From Prorocentrum cordatum (lineage: Eukaryota; Sar; Dinophyceae; Prorocentrales; Prorocentraceae), in NCBI GenBank assembly GCA_963575745.1, contig CAUYUJ010007413.1, positions 225,001 through 289,000 of the forward strand: a stretch of DNA of 64,000 nucleotides, given 5' to 3'. Position 1 is the stretch's first letter. Every line of letters begins with the position of its first letter. The notes under the pieces were generated by a model that was not told the DNA's origin, did not search any database, and was given only the letters and a program-made list of their open reading frames with translations. Position numbers and translations under genes: made by a program. This document shows positions 54,356 through 63,391 of the stretch, one piece after another.

Positions 54356-55280
54356 TTAAGAAGACACGCGTATTGATCGATACATGCATACATAATCTCG
54401 ACATATCTGCATATACTTTATATACATATGTCGGTACACTATATATAGACCGATCTACCGATATGCTTACCTATATATGTATACAGATAAACGTGTCTAC
54501 ATACATTTATATATAGACAACTGTGTGGCATTTAGAGGTTCAGAGACATACAGATATAACGTGTATAGCTATGTTTCGTTCTCTTCCTAGACCGTCGCCA
54601 TTCGGCCCGTGCCCACCCCCCCTCGCCCACGGCCCACCCCCTCCCCTCCCTCTTCCCGCTCTCCCAGCGCAGCCTATCTGAGGCCAGTGTGCACGTATCT
54701 GATCACCGCCAACATTCAGCTTTCCCGCCCCACCCTGCCCTCTCCGTCTCTCCCTACCCAGCTCCTCTTGCGCTCTCTCGCATGGGCATGTCCACTCCTC
54801 TGCTTTCCTGTCATCTCCGCCCCTCCCATCGCGTGGGCCCACCTCGGCATCACCCCTCGCCCAGCCCGTGGATGCATCGATATGCAGTCGTTCGCGCCCA
54901 TTCGACGCCTCGCGCCGATAGACAAGAACAGTTCGATCCACGCACCGACCATCGATCGAGCGTGCGTCTATCGGCGTCTGGCGTCGAAAGGGCGCAGCGG
55001 ATGTTCTCGACCATCGACCCCAGGGACCAGCGAAGAAATCGCCTCGACTGTCGACCCCTCCTGGGCGATGTGGCCCAAACCCCTTCGGAAACAATCGGCC
55101 AGTGGCACGGTTCCAGCCCAGCGCCGCGCCCTCCGCGGCGGCGCAGCCCTGCTTCAGCGCCGCCGAGATGGGCGACGCGGCGGTGTGTCCGCGGGCCGCC
55201 ATGGTGGCAGCGACGTGGTGTTTCTGGATCACCAAGGCAAGGGTGGGGGGGCGACCCAGTAAGCACAGAGTTGCGGTTGC
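54356..55280. other. AT-rich island and unassigned sequence
   Basis: 54356-54580 is strikingly AT-rich with short palindromes (ATATATGTATAC, TATATAGAC, GATCGATAC), unlike its surroundings. 54600-55280 is GC-rich and unassigned. Either all of it is part of one long intron, or it separates two genes. Confidence 0.45.
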
Positions 55281-55344
55281 TTGCCGAGAGTGCGAGCGCG
55301 ATTGGCGGGGGGGGGATCTTGCGAGCGATCGCCATGTCACATTT

Positions 55345-56394
55345 CGTTTCGAATGCGTGACGAGATGGAAAGCGAAATGGAAATTGCTGCACGTTACGAA
55401 ACATTAAAAACCAAGTTTGCCCAACAACGATCGCTCGCAAAATCCACCCTCGAACCGCACTTGCACGTCCCGTCAAGCATTCGCATTCGAAGGCTGACCA
55501 GATAGAGTACACGACTGAGAAGCTCCACGATGCGAAGCAAAATCGAGAGCAGATGGAACAGTACAAAGACATCATCGTAGCGACAAGGGAGATCCTCAGC
55601 CACACTGGCGTGTCGCTGAGCCAGAGCGTGGCGAAGGACGCGGGGTGTGCATGCGGGGTCTCTCATTCTCGCGGCCGGGTCTTCTGGGGTAGAAACGCAC
55701 GCGGGTAGTCATCGGGGCCCGTCGAAAACGCGGGGGCAGGGGAACGCGGCTGCGGGATTGAGACAGACCCTGCGTGCAAGTGCCACGTGCAGGACATATT
55801 CCTCAAGGTCGCTGCCCACCACGAAGCAAAGTGGAAGCTTGCCGATGAGCAAGACGCATGGGCAGATGACATGGCAAAAAAAATGAGGACCTTGATCAGG
55901 CACGCCGAGCAAGCGCTGCACAAGACACACGGGTCAATGTTATGTGTTTCTTTTTCTGTTGAACAGTCAGATCGGGCCCTGGGTCGGCGGAGTGGCATTA
56001 GCCGCAACTGATGTAAAAATGCAAGGCCCGCGTGTCGCAGCTCCAGCTCCGGCCTGGCCAGGAAATTGAATTGGGCAAAGCAGTTCAAGACGAAAGCTGA
56101 GACTGAGGACATGAGCATCCGAGTAAACATCTGACCCTGCACCTAGGATCGCGCGCCCTGGGCCGTCGCAGATGGGGCAACACCCGCGGGGTCTGTCCAA
56201 GCGCTGGTTCAGGGTGCCCGATCTGAAGGGGGGGGGCCATGCGTCTTGCGCCGCAGGGGGCGGCTGCGACCCCCGCCGACTCCGAAGATGCAGTTTCAGG
56301 GGCATCTTCGGGCAAGAAACGGAGGATATCAAAGAACATGGAAACGCTGGAGACATGCGAGGGATGGAACTTCGGCTTCAACCAGCAAATGCAG
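55345..56394 (+). CDS. Coiled-coil protein exons (3-6 of the same or a second gene)
   Basis: Four exon-like blocks with matching phases. Block 3 (to 55657) reads RMRDEMESEMEIAARYETLK and, after a one-base shift near 55470, ADQIEYTTEKLHDAKQNREQ and SHTGVSLSQSVAKDAGCACG, then a GTCTCT donor. Block 4 (55793-55932) reads DIFLKVAAHHEAKWKLADEQ and MRTLIRHAEQALHKTHG, donor GTCAAT in phase 2. Block 5 (56041-56122) supplies the missing base and reads SSSGLARKLNWAKQFKTKAE, donor GTAAAC. Block 6 (56257-56394) reads SGKKRRISKNMETLETCEGW and NFGFNQQMQ, donor GTTGGA. Introns are 108-135 bp, GT-AG. The helices look like coiled coil, and KKRRISK is a likely nuclear signal. The start of block 3 is unresolved. 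Confidence 0.5.
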
Positions 56395-56572
56395 GTTGGA
56401 CTAGTTCTGTCGAAGCGCTTCTCTCTTGAACTCTCCTGAAACAGCAACCCACATCCCGTGATCTCCTCCACCTCCGCTCCTCTATCTGACCCTGCCCCGC
56501 CCGACCCAGTCTTGCCAGTATGGCAGCAGCACATGTGTTTACTGGTCGCCCCCTGGCCCCCTCTCCCGTCAG

Positions 56573-57466
56573 ATGGCCCGGCGATGCAAGGCCAGCGGGC
56601 CCGAGCACCCCGAGTTCACGAGAGGCCAGAAGCAGGAGGGAGAGAGGCCTTTGCTGGCCACGTGGCCAGACGGCGTCCAGTGGGAGATCGTCGGCACTGT
56701 CTCCACGGACGCGTCCGCAGAGGATCCCGCGAAGGGCAAGGGTGGCGACAGCATCGTGTTCAAGGGCGAGAAGGACGGCGCGGTCGTGAAGGTTGTGGTG
56801 GAGAGGAAGGCCGACGTGAAGTGGCTCCAGATGAAGGTCGGCTCAAAGCAGATGCTGCAGCTGCTGGGGTACAATGACGAACATCACGAATCGGCCAAGG
56901 ACTTCGTGACTGCGATCGCGAAGGACTACATCGAGAGCACAGCCGACTGGACGGCGAACAAGACCAAGTTCGAGAAGCGCAAGCAGGAGTGGCTGCTGCA
57001 GCACGGGAAAGCGTCGAAGAAGACCGTCATGAAGAAGCCAGGCGGCGCAGCTGCGAAGCCCATGAAGTCAGCGCCTAAGATGCCAGCAGAGGACGAGGCA
57101 GAGGAGAAGGAGCCAGAGGCACAAGACGCAGAGGGCGACGAGGAAGAGGAGGCCCTGCAGGAGGAGGAGGAGGAGGAGGAGGAGGAGGTGGAGGAGGAGA
57201 CGAAGGACGAGGCTGCCGCAGACGCGGCTGCAGCCCCTCTGAAGCGGCCAGCCTCTGCCATGCGCAGGCCGGCCGCGGCGGCCGCGGCGGCCGCGCCTGG
57301 CGCCGACAGCGGCCGCAAGCGCAGCGCGGAGGAGAGCTCCGCGGTGATCAACGAGGCGGAGGCAGGCGACGAGGAGGGCGCCCAGGTGGTCGTCGAGACG
57401 GGCAGCGCCTCGCCTCAGCCACTGATGCCGTCGGCGATTCCTGACGATGACTTGTTTGGATTTTGA
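56573..57466 (+). CDS. Hypothetical acidic/basic nuclear-type protein
   Basis: A 297-residue clean frame. Residues 1-150 look globular: ARRCKASGPEHPEFTRGQKQ, PLLATWPDGVQWEIVGTVST, VKWLQMKVGSKQMLQLLGYN, FVTAIAKDYIESTADWTANK. Then follow a basic stretch (KASKKTVMKKPGG), a long Glu run (about 188-220), and PLKRPASAMRRPAAAAAA, a KRPA/RRPA motif frequent in dinoflagellate nuclear proteins. It ends IPDDDLFGF. The ATG follows directly after CTCTCCCGTCAG, so the frame may be either a separate gene or the last exon of the gene beginning at 52614: intron 56395-56572 (GTTGGA...CAG) keeps phase 0. Function unknown; probably nuclear. Confidence 0.65.
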   Translation: MARRCKASGPEHPEFTRGQKQEGERPLLATWPDGVQWEIVGTVSTDASAEDPAKGKGGDSIVFKGEKDGAVVKVVVERKADVKWLQMKVGSKQMLQLLGYNDEHHESAKDFVTAIAKDYIESTADWTANKTKFEKRKQEWLLQHGKASKKTVMKKPGGAAAKPMKSAPKMPAEDEAEEKEPEAQDAEGDEEEEALQEEEEEEEEEVEEETKDEAAADAAAAPLKRPASAMRRPAAAAAAAAPGADSGRKRSAEESSAVINEAEAGDEEGAQVVVETGSASPQPLMPSAIPDDDLFGF

Positions 57467-57874
57467 GCGCAGGAGCGCAGGGCTGAGCAAAAAAAAGCAT
57501 ATCCCACACCCCCTCCTCAGACTCCCCAGTCCCCCTCTAACCCCTTCTCGCCTAACTCCCTCCTCGCCCGTCGCTCCCGCTCGCTGTGCTCCCCGCGGCC
57601 TTGAGCGATCGTGCGAGCGCCCCATGATTGCCGCTGACCCCTCAGCGGGGTGCCAGGCGGGCGAGGGCCAGTCGGGGGGGGTGGGCGCGCGATTGCTGCG
57701 GGCTGCAGGCGAGAACTTGGCCGATGAAGCGGGTGGATGAGCGAGGGGGGGGGAGGGGGGGAGAGAGAGGGAAAGAGGAGAAACACAAGAGGGCAGAGGA
57801 GGGGGGGGATGGAGAGAGGACCGAGATAGGCAGCAACAGGAGTTGGGCGGGCAGCATGCCTCCCGCACCGCCAG
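57467..57874. other. Intergenic or first-intron sequence
   Basis: Includes a pyrimidine-rich piece (57500-57560), a purine-rich G/A piece (57745-57835) and a possible first exon with ATG at 57624 (MIAADPSAGCQAGEGQSG) before GTGGGC. The acceptor CCGCCAG at 57868-57874 opens the next exon. Confidence 0.4.
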
Positions 57875-60800
57875 GACCACGCCGACGCCTCCACCGCGGT
57901 GGACGAGATCGCGGTCGACACGCTGCTGAAGCGCATCTACGGGGACCCGCTGTTCGGGAAGCTCATGCAGATGAAAGGCCACGGCGACCTGAATCGTACG
58001 ATGACCGAGCTGATGGGTGATCTGAGTGAGGACGGCTACATCAAGAGCCCGTCGAAGTGGGGTCTGCCGCCCGTGACCGCCCTGAAGGGCGAGGCCCCCG
58101 CCCCCGCAGCCGCGCCAGAGCAGGGCGCGGCCGCCGTCGACGCCAAGAAGAGGGGGTTCTTCGGCAAGAACAGGCCTAGCTTGGACGAGGAGGTCGACTT
58201 CTGGACTGCGGTCAAGGAGGGCGACTTCCGCGTCCCGACTGACTCGAGGCAGTCATCGATCGCTGGCAAGTGGAGGCGGGCGTGCGAATCTGATGAGAAC
58301 CTCCGCCGTGACTACGATGCCATCACGGGCCAGAAGAAGTGCAAGCGCCGCGAGGAGTTCCGCATCCAGTGGGCCAAGGATCAGTATGACACGGTGATGG
58401 CGCGCTCGGGAGCCAATGCGCCCAAGTGCCCCGTGAGGAGGAGGAGAATGAGGAGGGGGATGAGGATAAGGAGGAGCAGGAGGGGGGGAGGAGGAGGAGG
58501 AGGAGGAGGAGGAGGAGGAGAGGAGGAGGAGAATGAGGAGGGGGATGAGGATAAGGAGGAGCAGGAGGGGGGGAGGAGGAGGAGAGGAGGAGGGAGGAGG
58601 AGGTGGCAGGAGGAGATAGGAGGAGGAGGTTGAGGAGGAGGAAGGAGGAGGAGGAGGAGGAGGATGAGGAGGGAGGGGAGGAGGTGGGGGGGTGAAGGGG
58701 GGTCGGAGGAGGTAGGGGGGGGGGGGGGGGGGTGGGGGAGGGGAGGGGATGGTGAAAGGTTTGAGTGGGAGGGGGGAGGAATTAGGAGGAGGAATTAGCA
58801 GGGGCAGGAGGGAGGATGGGGGGGGGGGGGGAGGAGGGAGGAGGAAGGAGGAGGAGGAGGAGGGGAGGAAGGAGGAGGAGGAGGAGAAGGAAGGAGGGGG
58901 GGGGGAGGAGGAGGAGAGTAGGAAGGGGACAGGAGGAGGAGGAGGCAGGAGGATGAGAGGGGGGAGTCGGAAGGAGGAGGAGGAAGGAAGAGGAGGAGGA
59001 GAACGAGGTGCATGGGGAGCCCGAGGCGGGCGAAACCATCGGGCCCTCCCGGGGCTCTTCCGAGGCCCCGCGAACGCCAGGATGGCGAGGCCCCGAGGTC
59101 CAGAATCCGTCGTGGAAGGCCTCCTCGGCTGCCTTGCACCTCCACTGTGCCCCCCCCCCCATCCTTCCCCAGAAAGCCAAGAAGCAGATCACGACGTACA
59201 AAAAGGAGGACTGGGTGTGCGGCAAATACATGCCTCTGGGCAGGGTGGCCCACCTCGAGGGCGGTGGCGCCCTTGGCTGGCGCCAGGCCCGCTGCAGAAA
59301 ATGCGCGGGGGGGGGGGCACAGCCCCTCGCTCTCCCCCCCCCTCAGCCCCCCTGTCCTTTAACGGCGCCTGCCCCCCCCCCCCATTCCCCTGCCCGCCCC
59401 CCCGTCGCTCACCCCCGCGACCTCCTCCTGGCGGGGCGGGGCGCGTGCCGCTAGGCCATCGAGCTCTTCAGCAAGGCAATGATGTTCGACCCCCCGTGGA
59501 TCATGCGCGATCCTCTCACGGAGGCGCTCCGCGCCTTGTACGTGGAGATGGATCGGCGCTTAGGTCCCTGACTGGCCCTGTGGGATCTGGCCGATCGAAC
59601 GGCCGAGATCTGCAGGGCGGCTGGGCAGGGGCGGCCACGTGAGGGAGATGGTAGGGGTGGGGATGCGAGCAGATAAGAGGGAGTAGCAGAGGAGGGCGCC
59701 ATAGAGAGGCGAGCGAGGGGTCGAGGGGAGAGCGAGGGGAAAGCCCCCAACCTCCCCCCTCGAACCCTCATCGACCAAGGGTTTCAACCGCGTCTTCTCC
59801 GAGGCGTGGGTCCAGCACGTCGGGTGGAGCAACGGCGCCGAGAGCACGACTAAGAGGTCTGCCGAGGACAGGGCGATATCAAATGTCTGATGTGGGGAGG
59901 GGGGCGCCGGGAGCCTGGGAGGGCAGGAGGGTGGGGGAGGGGCAGGAGAAGGAGGAGGAGGAGGGTGAGGAGGAGGGGAGGAGCAAGTTTGATGGCGCAG
60001 TCCTGGTTCTGGTTTGTTCCCTTTTATTTTTTTTTCGGAGGGCTCTTGGGCAATCGCCACCTCGGGGTCCTGGGCCGTCTCTCCGTCTCTGTCAGGGCCC
60101 TCGGGCCCTGGGCCACCTCGGGGCCCTCTGCCCCCTGCCCGCAAGGACAAGCTCGAGGCCGAGGGTGGGAAGCGCCAGAAGATCGCTGACCACGCGGCCA
60201 ACCCCGCGGCCAGCGGCGCGACCGAGGCTGGCGGGGCGCATGTCGCCAAGGAACAAGAGCGGTGGGGGGGGAGGGGGTGGGGGGGAAGGGCAGGAGGAGG
60301 AGGAGGAGGAGGAGGAGGAGGAGGAGGAGGAGGAGGAGGAGGAGGAGATGGAGGAGGAGGAGAGGAGGGAGGAGGAGGAGGGGGGGGGGGATGGGGAGGA
60401 GGAGGAGGGGGGCGAGGGCGAGGACGAGGACGAGGAGGAGGGCGAGGACGAGGAGGAGGGGGAGGAGGAGGAGGAGGAGGAGGAGGAGGAGGAGAAGGAG
60501 GATGAGGATGAGGAGGAGGAGGAGGAGGAGGAGGAGCGGCATACCCCAGGGAGCGGCGAGAGCGCAGACCAGAGGGCCCCAGAGGGGGGGGGGGGGATTT
60601 GGGGCACAGCCCAGGGTCTGGCGCCGCGCCCCCACCCACTTACCCCCCAGAGGCAGTCCCTGGGCGAATGCCCCGTGGGCCCCCCCACCCCTCCCCCCCA
60701 CGACCCCATCCCCATTGTCCCATTGCCCGCACCCCCGCCCAGGGGGCTGTTCGCGTCCCCAAACGGGAGGCGGGGCTGTTCGGGCGCTCTGCTCGGGGAA

Positions 60801-61417
60801 CCAGGTGTGCGCGGGGGTTGGGGGTTTAGGTTCAGAGGGTGAGAAGGGTGAAGGGGGGCGCCCGCCCCTTGTCACCACTCCTCACCCCATGGCAGGGGAG
60901 GACGGCGCCCGCCCCCGCTCAGGAGGCGCCCGCTGCTGCGGCCGTGGCCGCGACCGAGACGCCCGCGCAGAAGCGGGCCCGCGTCAAGAAGGAGAAGGAT
61001 GAGAAGATCGCAGCGGCCTTGAAGAGCGACGCCCCGTCCGCCGAGAAGGCCAACAAGGAGCGGGTCGCCGACGGGAGGAAGATCATGGCTCGCTACTCCA
61101 AGATCGTGCAGTCGGCCAACCTCATCACAGCGCAGGTGCCGAGAGATGCACAGTTGTCGTGGGTCAAGGATGACTCTGACTATGAGAAGATGGGTGAGGT
61201 GATGGCCAGTTTGAACTCCAAGATCTGTGCATCAGCGCTCTTGACGAAGAGCGTGCAGAGCGACTTCGGGAAGCTCAAGGGCGCGCTCGGCGAGGAGAAG
61301 TTCAATGCCGTGCTGTTCGAGATCAAGAGCCTCGTGCCAGATCTGGACGCGCTCGAGGAGCTGGCCCAGTGCCTGCAGGGCATGATCGAGCTGAAGAGCA
61401 AGAGGACCAAGATCTAG
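57875..61417 (+). CDS. Six-exon hypothetical gene with GGA-repeat introns
   Basis: Exon A 57875-58432: ADASTAVDEIAVDTLLKRIY, KSPSKWGLPPVTALKGE, DEEVDFWTAVKEGDFRVPTD, KKCKRREEFRIQWAKDQYD; donor GTGAGG. Exon B 59173 to about 59307: KAKKQITTYKKEDWVCGKYM, RVAHLEGGGALGWRQA; donor unclear, perhaps GC. Exon C 59455 to about 59541: AIELFSKAMMFDPPWIMRDP; donor uncertain. Exon D 59780-59884: GFNRVFSEAWVQHVGWSNGA; donor GTCTGA. Exon E 60146-60261: DKLEAEGGKRQKIADHAANP; donor GTGGGG, phase 2. Exon F 60901-61417: ETPAQKRARVKKEKDEKIAA, AKANKERV-like helix, YSKIVQSANLITAQVP, ending GMIELKSKRTKI. Phases agree where both borders are clear. The first exon is not identified. Basic, helical and probably nuclear; no named domain. 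Confidence 0.65.
58433..59010. repeat. GGA-rich purine array filling an intron
   Basis: Nearly pure GGA/GAGGA/GGGG sequence on the + strand between donor GTGAGG and acceptor CCTTCCCCAG at 59172. All Glu/Gly/Arg-rich frames here are artefacts. Confidence 0.8.
60285..60540. repeat. GGA/GAG purine array filling the last intron
   Basis: Lies in the intron 60262-60900. Pure GGA at 60290-60365, then GAGGACGAGG units. Confidence 0.85.
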
Positions 61418-62780
61418 AGAGGCAGCCTGCCTCTGTCGCGAGGCAGCCTCTGCCTCTGTCGCGCGCGCGTCATCGCGCGCGCACGCGCGTGCAGCACGTC
61501 GTGCCCAGGGCAATTTCCCAGGGCGGCAGCTGCTGCTGCAATATTGGGGTCTAGGGTTCCAGCCGCCTGCCAGGTGCCTCGTCGTGCGGGTGAGGAGGTC
61601 CTGGTGATTTCGGCAAGTGATTCAGATGTTCAGGCGTTTCAGCCTGCCCTGTGGCACAAAAAGTACCGGATGAAATCAGTGCGCACAGGTGCCGGATGAA
61701 ATGCCGGGTGAAGTGCGCGGAAGCTGTGTTTTTACAGGGTTTGTACCGGATGATCTGGTTTCATCTGCCATTTCAGCTGCCAGATGAAATGGCAGATGAA
61801 ATCTGCTGGCCCCGCTTTCTGTCCAAACTCACCTGTCGGAGGCTATCTCAGACGCTGGGGGGCCGGCTGCGGGCCCGCGGGAGAAGAGGTGCCAGGAAAG
61901 GTAGTGCGTCGGCGGAGCGGAGAGGCACGCTCGCCGCATAGAGTCGAGAAGGAGGGGGGCTTGGAGGACGCGGGCGCAGCACATGGGCAGGTGGGCGATT
62001 AGAACAACGATGGCCGAAAGTAGTAGGAGGAGGAGGAGGAGGAGGAGGAGGAGGAGGAGGAGGGGGTGGGAGGAAGGGGGGGAAGAGGGAATGCAGGCGA
62101 GGACCTAGGAGAGGAGGAGACAGGGGTTCCGATCGAGGGCAGCTAAGGCGAGCGTCAATCGCATGCGACCCCTAATAACGCGACATGGGCTGGGGACGTG
62201 GGGACCTCGCAGCAGAAGCGGGGAGATCGGAGCGTTCGTGGCAACGCATGGCGCTCGCTGTCGACACATTTACTGACTGGCCCATCGTGCGTGCAGTTTG
62301 CTCACAAGCAAGATAGACATATCAAAAGCATGCGGTTGCTGCGGCGCTGGATGGCCTGCCCCCTGTCAGTGCTTTGACCTCCTTCCTTTGTCCTGCTCCG
62401 CCTCCTAATCTTCCTCCTCGCTCCTCATCTCTCTGTTCCTTCCCTTCGGTGTCTTTGACTTATGTTTTCTCTCTCTCTCTCTCTCTCCCTCTATATCTGG
62501 CCTCGCCTCTCCCACTCAGCCCTCTGTCGCGAGTCTCCCCCGAAGTCGGCGAGCGATGGCCCCCTCCCCCCGCGCTCCGTGACATCTGCCGCTCATCGAC
62601 GTCTGACATGAGCTCGCCCGATCTTCTGTCAGAGGTTGGCTAATCATACAGCGGGCAATATGCGGGCTCTGATGCCGCGGCCACTCATGAACGCGAGGGC
62701 GTCGGAACAAGGGGGGTGGTCGAGCGTGCACGCGGCCCCTAAACAGCTTATCTGTAAGGGCGTGGCACAGGCGCATGCCC
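61418..62780. other. Downstream non-coding sequence
   Basis: Probably includes the 3' UTR of the preceding gene. Contains GGATGAAAT-type repeats (61660-61805), a GGA array (62024-62062), a CT tract (62465-62490) and unassigned sequence. No polyadenylation signal of the animal type is evident, as expected for a dinoflagellate. Confidence 0.45.
61759..61801. repeat. Perfect 17-bp hairpin
   Basis: TTTCATCTGCCATTTCA (61759-61775) and its exact complement (61785-61801) around a 9-base loop. GGATGAAAT-type words also occur just upstream at 61670 and 61693. Confidence 0.75.
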
Positions 62781-63335
62781 TAGTAAGGGCTAGCATCGCA
62801 CGTTAAGTGGCATATACTGTTGAGCCAGTGGTGTCCTTACATTGCATTGCATCTGGCCGGTGTGAGTAGCATGCTAAGGTTTAGTGTAGCGTTGACCACT
62901 TAACTGTGTACCACCGCTTTTTAGATTGCAGCGTAACGCTGTCATATCCAGCACCTGACATAGATGCGCGTGTAAAAATATGTGCATATTTATTTGCCAG
63001 TTGCTCGTACGATTTTATATACATCTACACATGTACATGTGTGCATCTGGCAATATTACAGCATTACTCTTTTAAGCTTCGTTGAGCTGTTCAGGGTCTC
63101 TCGCCACCATGCGCGTAAGTTCTTGATGCGTAGTCGGGGGCCTGCGTGCGCCCGCGCAAATGGGCATGCGCATGCGCGCGCTGTGGTCAGGCACGCGCGT
63201 GCGCCCATACCAACGCACCGACACATGCAACTATGCGCGCGCACTCACCGACGCGCGCACGCACTTACAGCAGCAAGCTAACAAGCAAACACGCATACAA
63301 ACAGTAACAGCAATACAACAAGTGGAAGGCACGAC
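62781..63335. other. AT-richer upstream region of the last gene
   Basis: Contains inverted pairs GTTAAGTGG (62801) / CCACTTAAC (62897) and TTGCCAG (62995) / CTGGCAA (63047), around ACATGTACATGT, then a GCGCACGC-type CA/GC stretch at 63140-63300. No gene; possibly small foldback elements. Confidence 0.4.
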
Positions 63336-63337
63336 TC

Positions 63338-63356
63338 CGTTGCCATATTTTGGCTG
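63338..63356 (+). other. Relic spliced leader, best preserved
   Basis: CCGTTGCCATATTTTGGCT matches the first 17 leader bases at 16 positions once a 2-base insertion (AT) is removed. The last four leader bases are lost. It ends 35 nt before the ATG at 63392. Confidence 0.75.
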
Positions 63357-63391
63357 TGCGACGGGCAGGTTAGGCCCTTCGGCGGCCAACC

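Noticed and set aside
59560-60878. Long - strand Pro/Leu/Ser-rich frames
   Set aside because: They are antisense to the GGA introns and to exons that read well on +.
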